Origin: Candidatus Treponema equifaecale
GTDB lineage: Bacteria; Spirochaetota; Spirochaetia; Treponematales; Treponemataceae
NCBI GenBank assembly: GCA_018064905.1
Contig: JAGHUJ010000046.1
Location: forward strand, 1-48,269
Direction of reading: 5' to 3'
DNA length: 48,269 nt
The stretch's first letter is position 1; every line of letters begins with the position of its first letter. A program made the position numbers and the translations under genes. Positions 1-8,694 of this stretch are shown here, in pieces. The notes beneath the pieces are model-generated. The model was not told the origin of the DNA and did no database searches. It was given only the letters and a program-made list of their open reading frames with translations.

Positions 1-126
1 TACAACGGTAAGTCATGGATTCCTGTTTACGTAACAGAGAACCTCGTAGGCCACAAGCTTGGCGAGTTTGCTCCAACACGTACTTTCAAGGGACATGGCG
101 GTACAGACAAAAAAGCTGGTAAATAA
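1..126 (+). CDS. rpsS: 30S ribosomal protein S19, C-terminal part
   Basis: The window opens inside this gene. The last 41 codons read in frame 1 to a TAA at 124-126. The visible end has the S19 signature [14 protein letters not shown] followed by KGHGG. S19 binds 16S rRNA in the head of the small subunit together with S13, which is encoded further down this window. It is directly followed by rplV, as in the standard S10 operon order. The 5' half lies outside the window, so its start and length cannot be judged. Confidence 0.97.
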   Translation, partial: YNGKSWIPVYVTENLVGHKLGEFAPTRTFKGHGGTDKKAGK

Positions 127-137
127 GGGTGGATATT

Positions 138-494
138 ATGGCTGAAAGAAAAGGTTATGTAGCCACTTCTAAATTCCTGATTGCATCTCCTACAAAGGTT
201 CGCCCTGTAGCACGTGTAATCAATCAGAAGTCATGCTCAGAAGCTATGGCAATTCTTGAGAATATGCCACAGAAAGGTGCACAGTTGATTCAGGCTACTT
301 TGAAATCTGCTGTTGCTAATGCGCTCTATGGTAACAAGAAGCTGGATGAAGATATGCTTTATGTTAAGGAAATTCGTATTGACGAAGGTCCAAGACTTAA
401 GAGAGTTTGGTTCCGCGCTCGCGGACGTGCTGATCAGCTCTTAAGACGTATGTGTCATATCACCGTCATTGTAGACGAGAAGGCGGGGGAATAA
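138..494 (+). CDS. rplV: 50S ribosomal protein L22
   Basis: L22 lines the peptide exit tunnel of the large subunit. The protein is about 118 residues, normal for the family. It carries the early [12 protein letters not shown] stretch and the C-terminal hairpin with [16 protein letters not shown], the usual end of L22. An in-frame GTG at 129 is possible, but ATG at 138 follows an AAGGGTGG ribosome-binding site at good spacing and gives the expected N terminus, so it is preferred. It lies 11 bases after rpsS and one base before rpsC, so the genes are translated as one operon. Confidence 0.96.
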   Translation: MAERKGYVATSKFLIASPTKVRPVARVINQKSCSEAMAILENMPQKGAQLIQATLKSAVANALYGNKKLDEDMLYVKEIRIDEGPRLKRVWFRARGRADQLLRRMCHITVIVDEKAGE

Positions 495-495
495 A

Positions 496-1248
496 GTGGG
501 TCAGAAAGTAAATCCTATCGGTTTGCGTCTTGGAATTAACAAGACATGGCAGTCTCGCTGGTATGCAAATCCTCGTGAATATGCAGACCTGGTAATTGAG
601 GACTTGAAAATCCGCAACATGGTAAAGGCTTTGCCAGAATGCCAGAATGCAGACATTGCTGAAATCGAAATCGTACGTCATCCACAGCGTGTAACAATTG
701 TTATTCATACAGCACGCCCGGGTGTAATTATTGGTGTTAAGGGTGCAAACATTGAAAAGATCAGTGCTGAAATCCAGTCTAAGCTGACAAAAAAAGTTCA
801 GATTAAGATTAAGGAAATCAAACGTGCTGACATCAATGCATCTCTTATCGCACAGAATGTTGGACGCCAGCTTGCAGGTCGCGGTTCATTCCGTAAGGCT
901 CTCAAACAGGCTTCTGCAAACGCTATGAAGGGCGGAGCACAGGGAATTAAGATTCGCTTGTCTGGTCGTCTTGGCGGAGCAGAAATGAAACGCTCTGAAG
1001 AGCATAAGGAAGGACGTGTTCCACTTCATACTCTTCGTGCTGACATTGACTATGGTACTTTTGAAGCACATACAACATACGGAAAAATCGGTGTTAAAGT
1101 ATGGGTTTACAATGGTATGAATTATGGTCGCGAGCAGAATGAAGATGCAGGACAGCTTGTTCGCAAGCCACGTCATGATCGTTCAGGTTCTGGCGATGAT
1201 AAGCCAAGAGCTAAGAGAGCACCTCGTGCTGCAGCTTCTAAGGAGTAA
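496..1248 (+). CDS. rpsC: 30S ribosomal protein S3
   Basis: S3 forms part of the mRNA entry channel. The start is GTG, one base after the rplV stop, with a GGGGGA ribosome-binding site in the end of rplV. The N terminus [13 protein letters not shown] is typical. The KH domain with its GxxG loop ([15 protein letters not shown]) lies near residues 70-85, and the C-terminal S3 domain with SGRLGGAEM near 155. At 250 residues it is slightly long because of a Lys/Arg/Ala-rich tail ([15 protein letters not shown]). The tail is low complexity and probably contacts RNA. Confidence 0.97.
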   Translation: MGQKVNPIGLRLGINKTWQSRWYANPREYADLVIEDLKIRNMVKALPECQNADIAEIEIVRHPQRVTIVIHTARPGVIIGVKGANIEKISAEIQSKLTKKVQIKIKEIKRADINASLIAQNVGRQLAGRGSFRKALKQASANAMKGGAQGIKIRLSGRLGGAEMKRSEEHKEGRVPLHTLRADIDYGTFEAHTTYGKIGVKVWVYNGMNYGREQNEDAGQLVRKPRHDRSGSGDDKPRAKRAPRAAASKE

Positions 1249-1253
1249 TGTAA

Positions 1254-1670
1254 ATGCTTAGTCCTAAAAGAATAATTCATAGAAAAGTACAGCGTGGTAG
1301 AATCAAGGGATGTGCTACACGTGCTAACAACATCGATTTTGGAGAAATTGCTTTGGTAGCAATGGAACCAGTTTGGCTCAGTGCTAGACATATCGAAGCT
1401 GCTCGTGTTGCTATCAACCGTAAGCTCGAACGTAAAGGAAACGTTTGGTTGCGTGTTTTCCCTGACAAACCAATCACAAAGAAACCAGCCGATACTCGTA
1501 TGGGTAAAGGTAAAGGTGCTCCAGAATTCTGGGCAGCTGTAATCAAACCAGGTGTAATCTTGTTTGAAGTTGGTGGAGTTGATATTAAATTGGCTGAAAG
1601 AGCTCTTGAGCTTGCAGCTGACAAACTTCCAATCAAAACAAGAATTGCTTTCAAACCAACTAAAGACTAA
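1254..1670 (+). CDS. rplP: 50S ribosomal protein L16
   Basis: L16 organises the A site of the large subunit. The 138-residue product is of normal length. It shows [16 protein letters not shown] at the start, [19 protein letters not shown] in the middle and [13 protein letters not shown], the conserved loop near the peptidyl-transferase centre. It starts 5 bases after rpsC, with a TAAGGAG-like site in the end of rpsC. Nothing is unusual about it. Confidence 0.97.
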   Translation: MLSPKRIIHRKVQRGRIKGCATRANNIDFGEIALVAMEPVWLSARHIEAARVAINRKLERKGNVWLRVFPDKPITKKPADTRMGKGKGAPEFWAAVIKPGVILFEVGGVDIKLAERALELAADKLPIKTRIAFKPTKD

Positions 1671-1681
1671 GGAGTAAGAAA

Positions 1682-1894
1682 ATGGCTGATACAAAGAAAA
1701 AGAATGTAAAAGAATTGTCTTACGCTGAATTGGTTTCAGAACGCAATGAACTTAAACAGAAATACATGGATCTCCGCTTCCAGATGGTAGTTGGACATGT
1801 AGATAACCCTATGCAGAAGCGTAACATGCGTCGTGAGATTGCTAAATTGAATACGCTCATCCGTGCAAAAGAAATTGCAGGATTGAATAAATAG
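1682..1894 (+). CDS. rpmC: 50S ribosomal protein L29
   Basis: L29 sits beside the exit tunnel and helps dock SRP and trigger factor. The 70-residue protein is two helices joined by a turn. The conserved core is YAELVSERNELKQKYMDLRFQMVVGHVDNP, of which the LRFQ segment is the hallmark. A GGAG ribosome-binding site lies in the 11-base gap after rplP. The position between rplP and rpsQ is the canonical one. Confidence 0.95.
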   Translation: MADTKKKNVKELSYAELVSERNELKQKYMDLRFQMVVGHVDNPMQKRNMRREIAKLNTLIRAKEIAGLNK

Positions 1895-1904
1895 GAGCTG
1901 ACCC

Positions 1905-2174
1905 GTGGCAGAACAGGTTAAGACAAAGGGTGGTAAACGAACTTTTGTTGGTATTGTAACTAGCGACAAGATGGATAAAACTATCGTTGTTTCTATCAAT
2001 ACAAAAAGAATGGATACCCTTTACAAGAAATACGTTACACAGACTAAGAAGTGTAAGGCACACGATGAAAAGAATGATGCTCACATTGGTGACACAGTTC
2101 GCATCGTAGAATGCAGTCCAATCAGCAAAGATAAGTGCTGGAGACTTGCAGAAATTATCGAAAGAGCTAAATAA
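1905..2174 (+). CDS. rpsQ: 30S ribosomal protein S17
   Basis: S17 is a primary 16S rRNA binder with an OB fold. The start is GTG at 1905, preceded by AGGAG. The 89-residue product contains the family core [14 protein letters not shown] and [14 protein letters not shown], then [19 protein letters not shown], the C-terminal S17 signature. It lies between rpmC and rplN, as in other bacteria. Confidence 0.96.
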   Translation: MAEQVKTKGGKRTFVGIVTSDKMDKTIVVSINTKRMDTLYKKYVTQTKKCKAHDEKNDAHIGDTVRIVECSPISKDKCWRLAEIIERAK

Positions 2175-2191
2175 GGCTAAGGAGTAAAATC

Positions 2192-2560
2192 ATGCTGCAG
2201 ATGCAATCAAAAATGACTGTTGCCGATAACTCTGGCGCTAAGCTCGTTCAGGTAATTAAAGTAATCGGTGGTTCACACCGCCGTTACGCAGGCATCGGTG
2301 ATGTTGTAGTAGTAGCTGTTAAGGAAGCAATTCCAACATCTACAATCAAAGAAGGTTCAGTAGAAAAGGCTGTAATCGTTCGCGTTGCGAAAGAATATCG
2401 CCGTCCTGATGGAACATATATCCGCTTCGATGATAACGCTTGTGTTATCGTTGATGCTGATAAAAACCCAAAAGGAAAACGCATCTTTGGACCAGTTGCT
2501 CGTGAGCTCCGTGATATGGACTATATGAAGATCGTATCACTTGCTCCAGAGGTTCTGTAA
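2192..2560 (+). CDS. rplN: 50S ribosomal protein L14
   Basis: L14 is at the subunit interface and forms bridge B8. The 122-residue product starts [17 protein letters not shown] and carries [22 protein letters not shown] and [18 protein letters not shown], all strongly conserved in L14. The ribosome-binding site is AAGGAG. The length equals the family standard. It is the first gene of what is the spc operon in other bacteria; no promoter or terminator separates it from rpsQ here. Confidence 0.98.
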   Translation: MLQMQSKMTVADNSGAKLVQVIKVIGGSHRRYAGIGDVVVVAVKEAIPTSTIKEGSVEKAVIVRVAKEYRRPDGTYIRFDDNACVIVDADKNPKGKRIFGPVARELRDMDYMKIVSLAPEVL

Positions 2561-2572
2561 GGAGTAATCAAT

Positions 2573-2887
2573 ATGGAAAAGAAATTCAAGATCCGTAAAG
2601 ACGATACTGTACAGGTAATTGCTGGTAAAGATAAGGGCAAGAGAGGAACTGTTGTTCGTGTTATTGCTAAAAAAGATGCAGTAATCGTAACTGGAATCAA
2701 CATTGTCAAAAAGGCAATGAGAAAAAGAAGTCAGCAGGACCAGGGCGGTATCGCTGAGGTTGAAGCTCCTTTGAATATCTCTAATGTAGCTCTCATTTGT
2801 AAAAAATGTGGTCCTACTAGAGTTGGTTATAAAATTGACGGCGACAAGAAGATTCGCGTTTGCCGTAAATGTGGAGAAGCACTGTAA
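2573..2887 (+). CDS. rplX: 50S ribosomal protein L24
   Basis: L24 nucleates assembly of the large subunit. It has an N-terminal KOW motif ([21 protein letters not shown]) and the later segment [17 protein letters not shown]. The C terminus keeps two CxxC pairs (CKKCG and CRKCG), a zinc-binding form of L24. Its TAA overlaps the ATG of rplE (TAATG), so the two are translationally coupled. Confidence 0.97.
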   Translation: MEKKFKIRKDDTVQVIAGKDKGKRGTVVRVIAKKDAVIVTGINIVKKAMRKRSQQDQGGIAEVEAPLNISNVALICKKCGPTRVGYKIDGDKKIRVCRKCGEAL

Positions 2888-3438
2888 TGGATAATTACGT
2901 ACCACGGCTTAAGAAAGTCTATAAGGAAACAATCGCTCCTGAGCTCTTCAAAGAACTCGGTTACACATCTGTAATGCAGATTCCTGCTATCAAAAAGGTA
3001 GTAGTAAGCATGGGTGTTGGCGAAGCTCTCACTAACAAGAAACTCCTTGATGCCGCAGTTGCTGATATTACTCAGATAACTGGACAGCATGCTGTTAAGA
3101 CAAGAGCAAGAAAAAGTATTGCTAACTTCAAGCTTCGTGAGGGCAATGAAGTAGGTGTAATGGTAACATTGCGCGGTAACAATATGTACGAATTTTTGGA
3201 CCGCCTCATCAATGTTGCATTACCTCGTGTAAAGGATTTCCGCGGAATCAAAGCTACTGGTTTTGATGGACATGGAAACTTTTCTCTTGGTATTACAGAA
3301 CAGATTATCTTCCCAGAGATTGACTTTGATAAAATCACAAAGATCGCTGGTATGAACATCTCGATTGTAACAAGTGCAAAAACTGATGCAGAAGCAAAAG
3401 CACTTCTTACCAAGTTCAATATGCCTTTCAGAAAGTAG
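2887..3438 (+). CDS. rplE: 50S ribosomal protein L5
   Basis: L5 binds 5S rRNA in the central protuberance. The ATG at 2887 overlaps the rplX stop and gives a 183-residue protein starting [14 protein letters not shown], the usual L5 N terminus; an in-frame start at 2869 would add six atypical residues. Family motifs include [36 protein letters not shown] cut across residues 65-90, and RDFRGI-like [22 protein letters not shown]. No anomaly. Confidence 0.97.
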   Translation: MDNYVPRLKKVYKETIAPELFKELGYTSVMQIPAIKKVVVSMGVGEALTNKKLLDAAVADITQITGQHAVKTRARKSIANFKLREGNEVGVMVTLRGNNMYEFLDRLINVALPRVKDFRGIKATGFDGHGNFSLGITEQIIFPEIDFDKITKIAGMNISIVTSAKTDAEAKALLTKFNMPFRK

Positions 3439-3445
3439 GTGAAGT

Positions 3446-3631
3446 ATGGCTAAGAAATCAATGATTATTAAGGCGAACCGCACACCTAAATACAAGACAC
3501 GCGAATACAATCGCTGTCAGATTTGTGGTCGCCCTCGTGGATACTTGCGAAAGTTCAAAATGTGTCGTATTTGCTTCCGCAAGATGGCAGGCGAAGGCCT
3601 TTTGCCAGGCGTAACAAAATCATCTTGGTAG
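3446..3631 (+). CDS. rpsN: 30S ribosomal protein S14, zinc-binding short form
   Basis: S14 sits in the head of the small subunit. This is the 61-residue type Z form, with a zinc site made of CQIC and CRIC about 17 residues apart. The flanks [12 protein letters not shown] and the end LPGVTKSSW are diagnostic. The gene starts 7 bases after rplE and has a GGTGAAG ribosome-binding site. Together with the zinc forms of L24 and L36 it shows that this ribosome uses several zinc proteins; no zinc-free paralogue is in the window. Confidence 0.97.
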   Translation: MAKKSMIIKANRTPKYKTREYNRCQICGRPRGYLRKFKMCRICFRKMAGEGLLPGVTKSSW

Positions 3632-3647
3632 TGGAGGAGAAGTAAAA

Positions 3648-4046
3648 ATGAGTGTATCAGACCCAATCGCAGACATGCTGACTAAGGTTCGTAACGCTGT
3701 TCAGGCTCGCCATGAAAAGGTAGATGTTCCAGCTTCAAAATTGAAGCTCGAAATTGTTAAGATCCTGAAAACAGAAGGTTACATTAAGAATTTCAAGAAA
3801 GTACAGGAAGATGGAAAAAACATCATCCGTATTTTCCTCAAGTATGATGATTTGAATAATTCAGTTATTCACGGTGTTGAAAAAATTTCTACACCAGGTC
3901 GTCGTGTATATTCTGGTTACAAAGATTTGCCACGCGTTTTCAATGGCCTCGGTACATTGATCGTTTCAACTTCTACTGGTGTAACAACTGGTAAGAAAGC
4001 AAGCGAAAAAATGGTTGGCGGCGAATTGATCTGTAAGATTTGGTAA
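3648..4046 (+). CDS. rpsH: 30S ribosomal protein S8
   Basis: S8 is a primary 16S rRNA binder and, in other bacteria, the repressor of the spc operon. The 132-residue product starts [16 protein letters not shown] and ends [24 protein letters not shown], equivalent to the family's STSxGxMTxxxAxxxxxGGExLCxVW. The ribosome-binding site is GGAGGAG. No obvious S8-target mimic was identified around rplX-rplE by eye. Confidence 0.97.
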   Translation: MSVSDPIADMLTKVRNAVQARHEKVDVPASKLKLEIVKILKTEGYIKNFKKVQEDGKNIIRIFLKYDDLNNSVIHGVEKISTPGRRVYSGYKDLPRVFNGLGTLIVSTSTGVTTGKKASEKMVGGELICKIW

Positions 4047-4059
4047 TAGGAGGAAGAAA

Positions 4060-4599
4060 ATGTCAAAAATTGGTAAGCTTCCTGTTGCTATTCCAGCAGG
4101 TGTAACAGTTACAGTTAATCCTGGTATGATTACTGTTAAAGGTCCAAAGGGTGAATTGAAGCAGGATATTAACAACCTTGTTACTGTAAAGGTAGAAGGA
4201 ACAGAAGTTATCGTTAATCCAGCTGACAATTCAAAGAATGCCGGTGCTGCTCATGGTTTGTATCGCAACTTGATTCAGAACATGGTTACAGGTGTTACTA
4301 CTGGTTATTCTAAGACTTTGGTAATTACTGGTGTTGGTTATCGTGCTGAAGTTAAGGGAACAGAACTTGTTATGAACCTCGGATATTCATCTGACTTCAT
4401 CGCAGTTATTCCAGAAGGACTTACAGTTGCTGCAGACGCTGCAGGTAAAATTACTATCAGCGGTATCAGCAAACAGTTGGTAGGTGAATTCAGCGCTCAG
4501 ATTCGTAAATTGAGAATGCCTGAACCTTATAAGGGAAAGGGTATCCGTTACGATAATGAAGTCATCAGACGCAAAGTCGGTAAGACCGGCGTTAAATAA
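4060..4599 (+). CDS. rplF: 50S ribosomal protein L6
   Basis: L6 lies near the sarcin-ricin loop and the factor-binding site. The 179-residue protein has the two-domain L6 form: [19 protein letters not shown] at the start, [21 protein letters not shown] in the middle and [19 protein letters not shown] near the end, the L6 signature. A strong AGGAGG site lies 7 bases before the ATG. Confidence 0.97.
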   Translation: MSKIGKLPVAIPAGVTVTVNPGMITVKGPKGELKQDINNLVTVKVEGTEVIVNPADNSKNAGAAHGLYRNLIQNMVTGVTTGYSKTLVITGVGYRAEVKGTELVMNLGYSSDFIAVIPEGLTVAADAAGKITISGISKQLVGEFSAQIRKLRMPEPYKGKGIRYDNEVIRRKVGKTGVK

Positions 4600-4609
4600 G
4601 GTGTAACAG

Positions 4610-4972
4610 ATGTTTAAGAAACTGAATGACAAAGCAAGAAAACGCCTGCATCGTAAGGTTCATATCCGTAAGTCAATCTACGGAACTGCAGAACGTCCAC
4701 GCATGACTGTAACACGCAGTAACACAAACCTTTATGTTCAGGTTATTAATGATGATGAGGGTAAAACCCTTGCTTCAATTTCCACATTGGAAAAAGAATT
4801 TGCTGATTTTAAGCCAAATACTGAAGGTGCAGCAAAACTCGGTGAAGCATTTGGAAAACGCCTGCAGGATAAAAAGATTACTACTGTAGTATTTGACCGC
4901 AATGGTTATCTTTATCATGGTGTTGTTAAGGCCCTTGCTGATGGTACTCGCAAAGCTGGTATCATTTTCTAG
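4610..4972 (+). CDS. rplR: 50S ribosomal protein L18
   Basis: L18 binds 5S rRNA with L5. The 120-residue protein contains [43 protein letters not shown] and the C-terminal [24 protein letters not shown], the conserved end of L18. It follows rplF by 10 bases and is followed by rpsE after 8, the normal order. Confidence 0.97.
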   Translation: MFKKLNDKARKRLHRKVHIRKSIYGTAERPRMTVTRSNTNLYVQVINDDEGKTLASISTLEKEFADFKPNTEGAAKLGEAFGKRLQDKKITTVVFDRNGYLYHGVVKALADGTRKAGIIF

Positions 4973-4980
4973 GAGATTTT

Positions 4981-5496
4981 ATGGAACGCCAGAATAAATT
5001 TGATAAAGAAAGAGACCAGAAAGAATTCGTTGAAAAGCTCGTAAGATTGAATCGTACAGCAAAAACTGTAAAAGGTGGACGTCGTATGTCTTTCTCAGCT
5101 CTTACAGTTGTAGGCGATGGAAAAGGTCGTGTAGGATACGGATTTGGTAAGGCTAATGATGTATCTGAAGCAATTAGAAAGAGTGTTGATCGCGCAAAGA
5201 GAAGCATGGTTGAAGTACCAGTTAGAAATGGTACTCTTCCACATGAAATGCTCGGAAACTACAAGAGTTCATCAATCCTTCTTAAGCCAGCTTGTCCAGG
5301 TACTGGAATTATCGCTGGTGGTACAGTACGTGCTATCATGGATGCAATTGGTGCAACAGACGTAATTTCTAAGTCTTTGGGATCTTCTAGCCCAGTAAAT
5401 GTTGTAAGAGCTACATTTGCAGCTCTTCAGAACATCATGGATGCTAAGACTATCGCATCTAACAGAGGTAAGTCTCTGCAGGATATGTGGGGTTGA
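4981..5496 (+). CDS. rpsE: 30S ribosomal protein S5
   Basis: S5 is involved in decoding fidelity and mRNA unwinding. The 171-residue product has the N-terminal double-stranded RNA-binding region ([23 protein letters not shown], then [15 protein letters not shown]) and the C-terminal domain with [20 protein letters not shown] and [18 protein letters not shown]. The ribosome-binding site is TAGGAG. The length is normal. Confidence 0.97.
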   Translation: MERQNKFDKERDQKEFVEKLVRLNRTAKTVKGGRRMSFSALTVVGDGKGRVGYGFGKANDVSEAIRKSVDRAKRSMVEVPVRNGTLPHEMLGNYKSSSILLKPACPGTGIIAGGTVRAIMDAIGATDVISKSLGSSSPVNVVRATFAALQNIMDAKTIASNRGKSLQDMWG

Positions 5497-5497
5497 T

Positions 5498-5683
5498 ATG
5501 GCTAAGATGCTTAAAATTACTCTCGTAAAGAGTGTTATCGGACAGAAACCTGAAAAGAAAGCTACTGTTCGCAGCCTTGGTCTTAAAAAGATCAATTCTT
5601 CAGTTGTTAAAGAAGATACAGCTGTTGTTCGTGGAATGGCAAATGCTGTAGCACACCTTATTAAAGTTGAGGAGGCAAACTAA
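5498..5683 (+). CDS. rpmD: 50S ribosomal protein L30
   Basis: A 61-residue L30. The start at 5498 ([15 protein letters not shown]) lies just after the rpsE stop and matches the family length; earlier in-frame starts lie inside rpsE and are rejected. The motif [14 protein letters not shown] is the L30 core (SLGL.. plus hydrophobic tail). The stop overlaps the rplO start (TAATG), which suggests coupled translation. Confidence 0.95.
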   Translation: MAKMLKITLVKSVIGQKPEKKATVRSLGLKKINSSVVKEDTAVVRGMANAVAHLIKVEEAN

Positions 5684-6144
5684 TGGCTGATTTTATGTTG
5701 ACAGCACCAGAAGGTGCTAACAAGAAGAAGTTCATTGTTGGTCGTGGATCTTCATCTGGTAATGGTACAACAGCTGGTAAAGGTAACAAGGGTCAGCAGT
5801 CACGTTCTGGAAAGAGCGGTCCATATGTAGGATTCGAAGGTGGACAGATGCCACTTTACAGACGTATTGCTCATCGTGGTTTTTCTAACTATCCATTCAA
5901 GAAAGAGTTTGCTATTGTAAATGTTGAGCTTTTGGAAGAGAAATTCTCTGCAGGCGAAACAGTAAATAAAGAAACTCTCGCAGCTAAGGGCTTGATTAAG
6001 TCTGGTAAAGACTTGGTAAAAGTTCTTGGTAATGGTGATTTGACAAAATCTCTTACTGTAGATGTAGATAAGGTTTCTGCTTCGGCAAAAGCTAAAATCG
6101 AAAAAGCAGGTGGATCTGTTAAATCAGCAGAAAGCGCTGAATAA
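5683..6144 (+). CDS. rplO: 50S ribosomal protein L15
   Basis: L15 is a late-assembly protein of the large subunit. The 153-residue product has the glycine-rich N-terminal extension GRGSSSGNGTTAGKGNKGQQSR, then YVGFEGGQMPLYRRIAHRGF, the L15 signature. The C terminus ends in a short Ala/Glu/Lys stretch (SVKSAESAE). An AGGAGG site lies in the end of rpmD. It is followed by secY, as in most bacteria. Confidence 0.97.
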   Translation: MADFMLTAPEGANKKKFIVGRGSSSGNGTTAGKGNKGQQSRSGKSGPYVGFEGGQMPLYRRIAHRGFSNYPFKKEFAIVNVELLEEKFSAGETVNKETLAAKGLIKSGKDLVKVLGNGDLTKSLTVDVDKVSASAKAKIEKAGGSVKSAESAE

Positions 6145-6168
6145 AAAAAGTAGTATTTGGAGAAAACC

Positions 6169-7509
6169 ATGGCAAATAGTCCAATTGTAAATATGTTCAG
6201 AATCAAAGAGATTCGCCAGAAATTGTGCTTTACATTTTTGATTCTTGTTGTATTCCGTCTTGGATGTGTTTTGACAATTCCAGGAGTAAACGCACAGGTA
6301 CTCGTTGAATATTTCAACAACCTTGCGCAGAATTCTGCTGAAAACTCATTTGCCAGTTATATGAACTTTTTTGCCGGTGGTGCATTTGAAAAATTTTCTG
6401 TGTTTATGCTTGGTGTAATGCCTTATGTATCAACACAGATTATTTTGCAGCTTGCACTTATCATCTTCCCTTCTCTTAAACGTGCAGTTCAGGAGGATGG
6501 AGGACAGCGCAAATTTGCAGCATGGACTAGAATCGGTACAGTTTTTGTATGTTTGATTCAGTCTCTTGCTGTAACAGTTTATGCTTCTAGTATTCCTGGA
6601 GCTATTGCTATTGAAAACCAGCTTGCTTTCAAGCTGCTCGCAATGCTTACTGTAACTACAGGTGCTATGATTACTATTTGGTTGGGTGACCAGATTACTG
6701 CACATGGTATTGGAAACGGTATTTCGATGTTGATCTTCGCAGGTATCGTTGCAAGATTGCCAAGTGCTGTTATTGAACTTGTTCAGAAAGTTGGTGACCG
6801 CAACAGTGATATTAATGCAGTATTTGTAATTATCGTATTGTTGATGTTTGTTGGAATCATCGCATTTGTTGTTTATGAACAGTCAGGTGAAAGAAAGATT
6901 CCTGTACACTATGCAAAGCGTGTAGTTGGTAGAAAAATGTATGGCGGTCAGAGTACATACATCCCATTTAAGATTAATCCTTCTGGAGTAATTCCTGTAA
7001 TTTTTGCATCATCGTTCCTTACTTTCCCGTTGCAGATCATTTCTTCAGTAGGTAAATATAATAATGGTGGATGGGTAACTAGACTTTCTACAATTCTTAA
7101 ACCAACTGGTTTGGTATATAATGTTTTGTTAGTTCTTTTGATCATTTTCTTTGCTTACTTCTACACTCAGGTAACACTGAACCCTACAGAAATCGCAAAG
7201 AATATCAGAGAAAATGGTGGTTCCATTCCTGGAATCCGTACTGATAAAACAGAAGAATACATGCAGAAAGTATTGAACCGTCTTGTATTGCCAGGTTCTT
7301 TATATCTTGCTTTGATAGCAGTTCTTCCAACTTTGATTCAGATTTTGTTCAACTTCCCACAGTCAATTGCTATGCTGATGGGTGGTACTTCACTTCTGAT
7401 CTTGGTTGGCGTTGACTTGGATACAATGAGTCAGGTTGAAGCACTTCTTAAAATGCATCACTCAGAAGGTCTTGTTAAGAAGGGCAAAATTAAGTCAAGA
7501 AATTTGTAG
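6169..7509 (+). CDS. secY: Preprotein translocase subunit SecY
   Basis: SecY forms the protein-conducting channel of the inner membrane together with SecE and SecG. The 446-residue product has about ten membrane segments, the early FRIKEIRQKLCFTFLILVVFRLG part, the plug region and GDQITAHGIGNGISMLIFAGI. The cytosolic loop has YEQSGERKIPVHYAKRVVGR and the end has GTSLLILVGVDLDTMSQVEA. ATG 6169 is preferred to the in-frame TTG at 6157 because GGAG lies between the two. After secY the operon continues without adk, map or infA. Confidence 0.97.
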   Translation: MANSPIVNMFRIKEIRQKLCFTFLILVVFRLGCVLTIPGVNAQVLVEYFNNLAQNSAENSFASYMNFFAGGAFEKFSVFMLGVMPYVSTQIILQLALIIFPSLKRAVQEDGGQRKFAAWTRIGTVFVCLIQSLAVTVYASSIPGAIAIENQLAFKLLAMLTVTTGAMITIWLGDQITAHGIGNGISMLIFAGIVARLPSAVIELVQKVGDRNSDINAVFVIIVLLMFVGIIAFVVYEQSGERKIPVHYAKRVVGRKMYGGQSTYIPFKINPSGVIPVIFASSFLTFPLQIISSVGKYNNGGWVTRLSTILKPTGLVYNVLLVLLIIFFAYFYTQVTLNPTEIAKNIRENGGSIPGIRTDKTEEYMQKVLNRLVLPGSLYLALIAVLPTLIQILFNFPQSIAMLMGGTSLLILVGVDLDTMSQVEALLKMHHSEGLVKKGKIKSRNL

Positions 7510-7554
7510 AAAATATCTATAAATTCAGGCTTTTTCTGTAGAATAATATTGGGG

Positions 7555-7640
7555 ATTTATGATATACTCGTAAAACCTAAATTGTAACTCATTGCGAGTT
7601 GCCATGATTTAGGCTACGTATATTATATATCCCTAGGGGG
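7555..7640 (+). promoter_or_regulatory. Putative internal promoter and leader hairpin before rpmJ
   Basis: The 137-base gap between secY and rpmJ holds an extended -10 box (TGATATACT at 7560-7568) with no good -35. Downstream is a nested hairpin: outer arms CCTAAAT (7576-7582) and ATTTAGG (7607-7613), inner arms GTAACTC and GAGTTGC around a 5-base loop (7584-7602). A CCCTAGGG palindrome follows at 7631-7638. It may let the rpmJ-rplQ part be transcribed and controlled on its own. No known ribosomal leader family was recognised. Confidence 0.5.
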
Positions 7641-7646
7641 ACTTTT

Positions 7647-7760
7647 ATGAAAGTACGAACCAGCGTAAAGCCCATCTGCGATAAGTGTAAGGTTATTAAA
7701 AGAAACGGAGTAATCCGTATTATTTGTATCAACCCAAAACATAAGCAGAGACAGGGTTAA
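7647..7760 (+). CDS. rpmJ: 50S ribosomal protein L36
   Basis: A 37-residue L36. It reads [21 protein letters not shown], continuing to [10 protein letters not shown], with the C-x2-C ... C ... H zinc site of the zinc form. The GGGGGA ribosome-binding site is 7 bases upstream of ATG. It lies directly before rpsM, as in most bacteria, and is separated from secY by a hairpin-rich leader. Confidence 0.97.
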   Translation: MKVRTSVKPICDKCKVIKRNGVIRIICINPKHKQRQG

Positions 7761-7770
7761 GGAGTAACAG

Positions 7771-8142
7771 ATGGCTCGAATTGCGGGAGTTGACCTCCCA
7801 AATAAACATGTCGTTGTTGCATTGACCTATATTTACGGTATTGGTCGTTCATCAGCAAAGGCAATTTGTGAAAAAACAAAGATTGATCCTAACAAAATGT
7901 TGAATGATCTTTCACAGGACGAACAGGCAAAACTTCGTACAGTTATTGATGCTGAATACAAAGTTGAAGGTCATCTTCGTTCAGAAATCGGTCTTAACAT
8001 CAAACGTCTGATGGATATCGGTTGCTATCGTGGTCTTCGTCATCGCAAAGGTTTGCCTTGTCGTGGACAGCGTACTCGTACAAATGCGCGTACTCGCAAA
8101 GGTAAGAAGAAGACTGTTGCTAATAAGAAAAAGGCAGTCTGA
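7771..8142 (+). CDS. rpsM: 30S ribosomal protein S13
   Basis: S13 is in the head of the small subunit and contacts P-site tRNA and L5. The 123-residue product has [25 protein letters not shown], the helix-turn part [34 protein letters not shown] split over residues 72-105, and a Lys-rich tail. The ribosome-binding site AAGGAG overlaps the rpmJ stop. Confidence 0.97.
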   Translation: MARIAGVDLPNKHVVVALTYIYGIGRSSAKAICEKTKIDPNKMLNDLSQDEQAKLRTVIDAEYKVEGHLRSEIGLNIKRLMDIGCYRGLRHRKGLPCRGQRTRTNARTRKGKKKTVANKKKAV

Positions 8143-8160
8143 TAGGCGGAGGATAGGTTA

Positions 8161-8541
8161 ATGGCTACCGTAAAAAAGCGAAAGGAAAAGAAGAGCGTTT
8201 ACGAAGGAAATGTATATATCCAGGCAACGTTCAACAATACTATCGTAACTATTACAGATATGAATGGAAATGCTCTTTCATGGGCATCTTCAGGTGGACT
8301 TGGATTCCGTGGAGCAAAGAAATCAACTCCATTCGCTGCTCAGTCTGTAACTGAGACAGCTGTACAGAAGGCTGTAAGCTATGGTCTTCGTGAAGTACAT
8401 GTTTACGTAAAGGGTCCAGGTATGGGTCGTGAAAACGCTGTACGTGCACTTGGTGCTTTGGGATTGAAAGTAAAATCAATCTCTGATGTTACACCAATTC
8501 CACACAACGGTTGTAGACCTAGAAAAACACGCCGTATGTAA
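8161..8541 (+). CDS. rpsK: 30S ribosomal protein S11
   Basis: S11 forms the platform of the small subunit near the E site. The 126-residue product contains [34 protein letters not shown] and [15 protein letters not shown], then [18 protein letters not shown] at the end. An AGGCGGAGG region precedes it. In many bacteria rpsD follows; here the next gene is rpoA after a 153-base gap, so S4 must be encoded elsewhere. Confidence 0.98.
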   Translation: MATVKKRKEKKSVYEGNVYIQATFNNTIVTITDMNGNALSWASSGGLGFRGAKKSTPFAAQSVTETAVQKAVSYGLREVHVYVKGPGMGRENAVRALGALGLKVKSISDVTPIPHNGCRPRKTRRM

Positions 8542-8554
8542 CTTTGATTCAGAT

Positions 8555-8672
8555 GGGCAGGAAATTCTCCTGCTCGTGTGAATTTTTGTTGTTTCTGAAA
8601 AGAAACATTTGTTACTATTGATAGTAAGAGTTAAATAAGATTTAACCTTATTGAGTAGCTCCTGTTGAGCTC
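8555..8672 (+). promoter_or_regulatory. Tandem hairpins in the rpsK-rpoA gap
   Basis: Five inverted repeats follow one another in a gap without a gene: 8555-8575 (8 bp, loop AATTC), 8590-8607 (7 bp, GAAA loop), 8612-8627 (TTACTA/TAGTAA), 8630-8646 (GTTAAAT/ATTTAAC) and 8657-8671 (AGCTC/GAGCT). None is followed by a clean T run, so full termination seems unlikely. They could protect or separate the rpoA-rplQ transcript by processing, or bind a ribosomal protein. The function is unknown. Confidence 0.55.
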
Positions 8673-8694
8673 TTGATAAAAAAAAGGAGTTCAG

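Noticed and set aside
8542..8694. Degraded rpsD between rpsK and rpoA
   Set aside because: No S4-like codons in any frame; the gap consists of hairpins and a ribosome-binding site.
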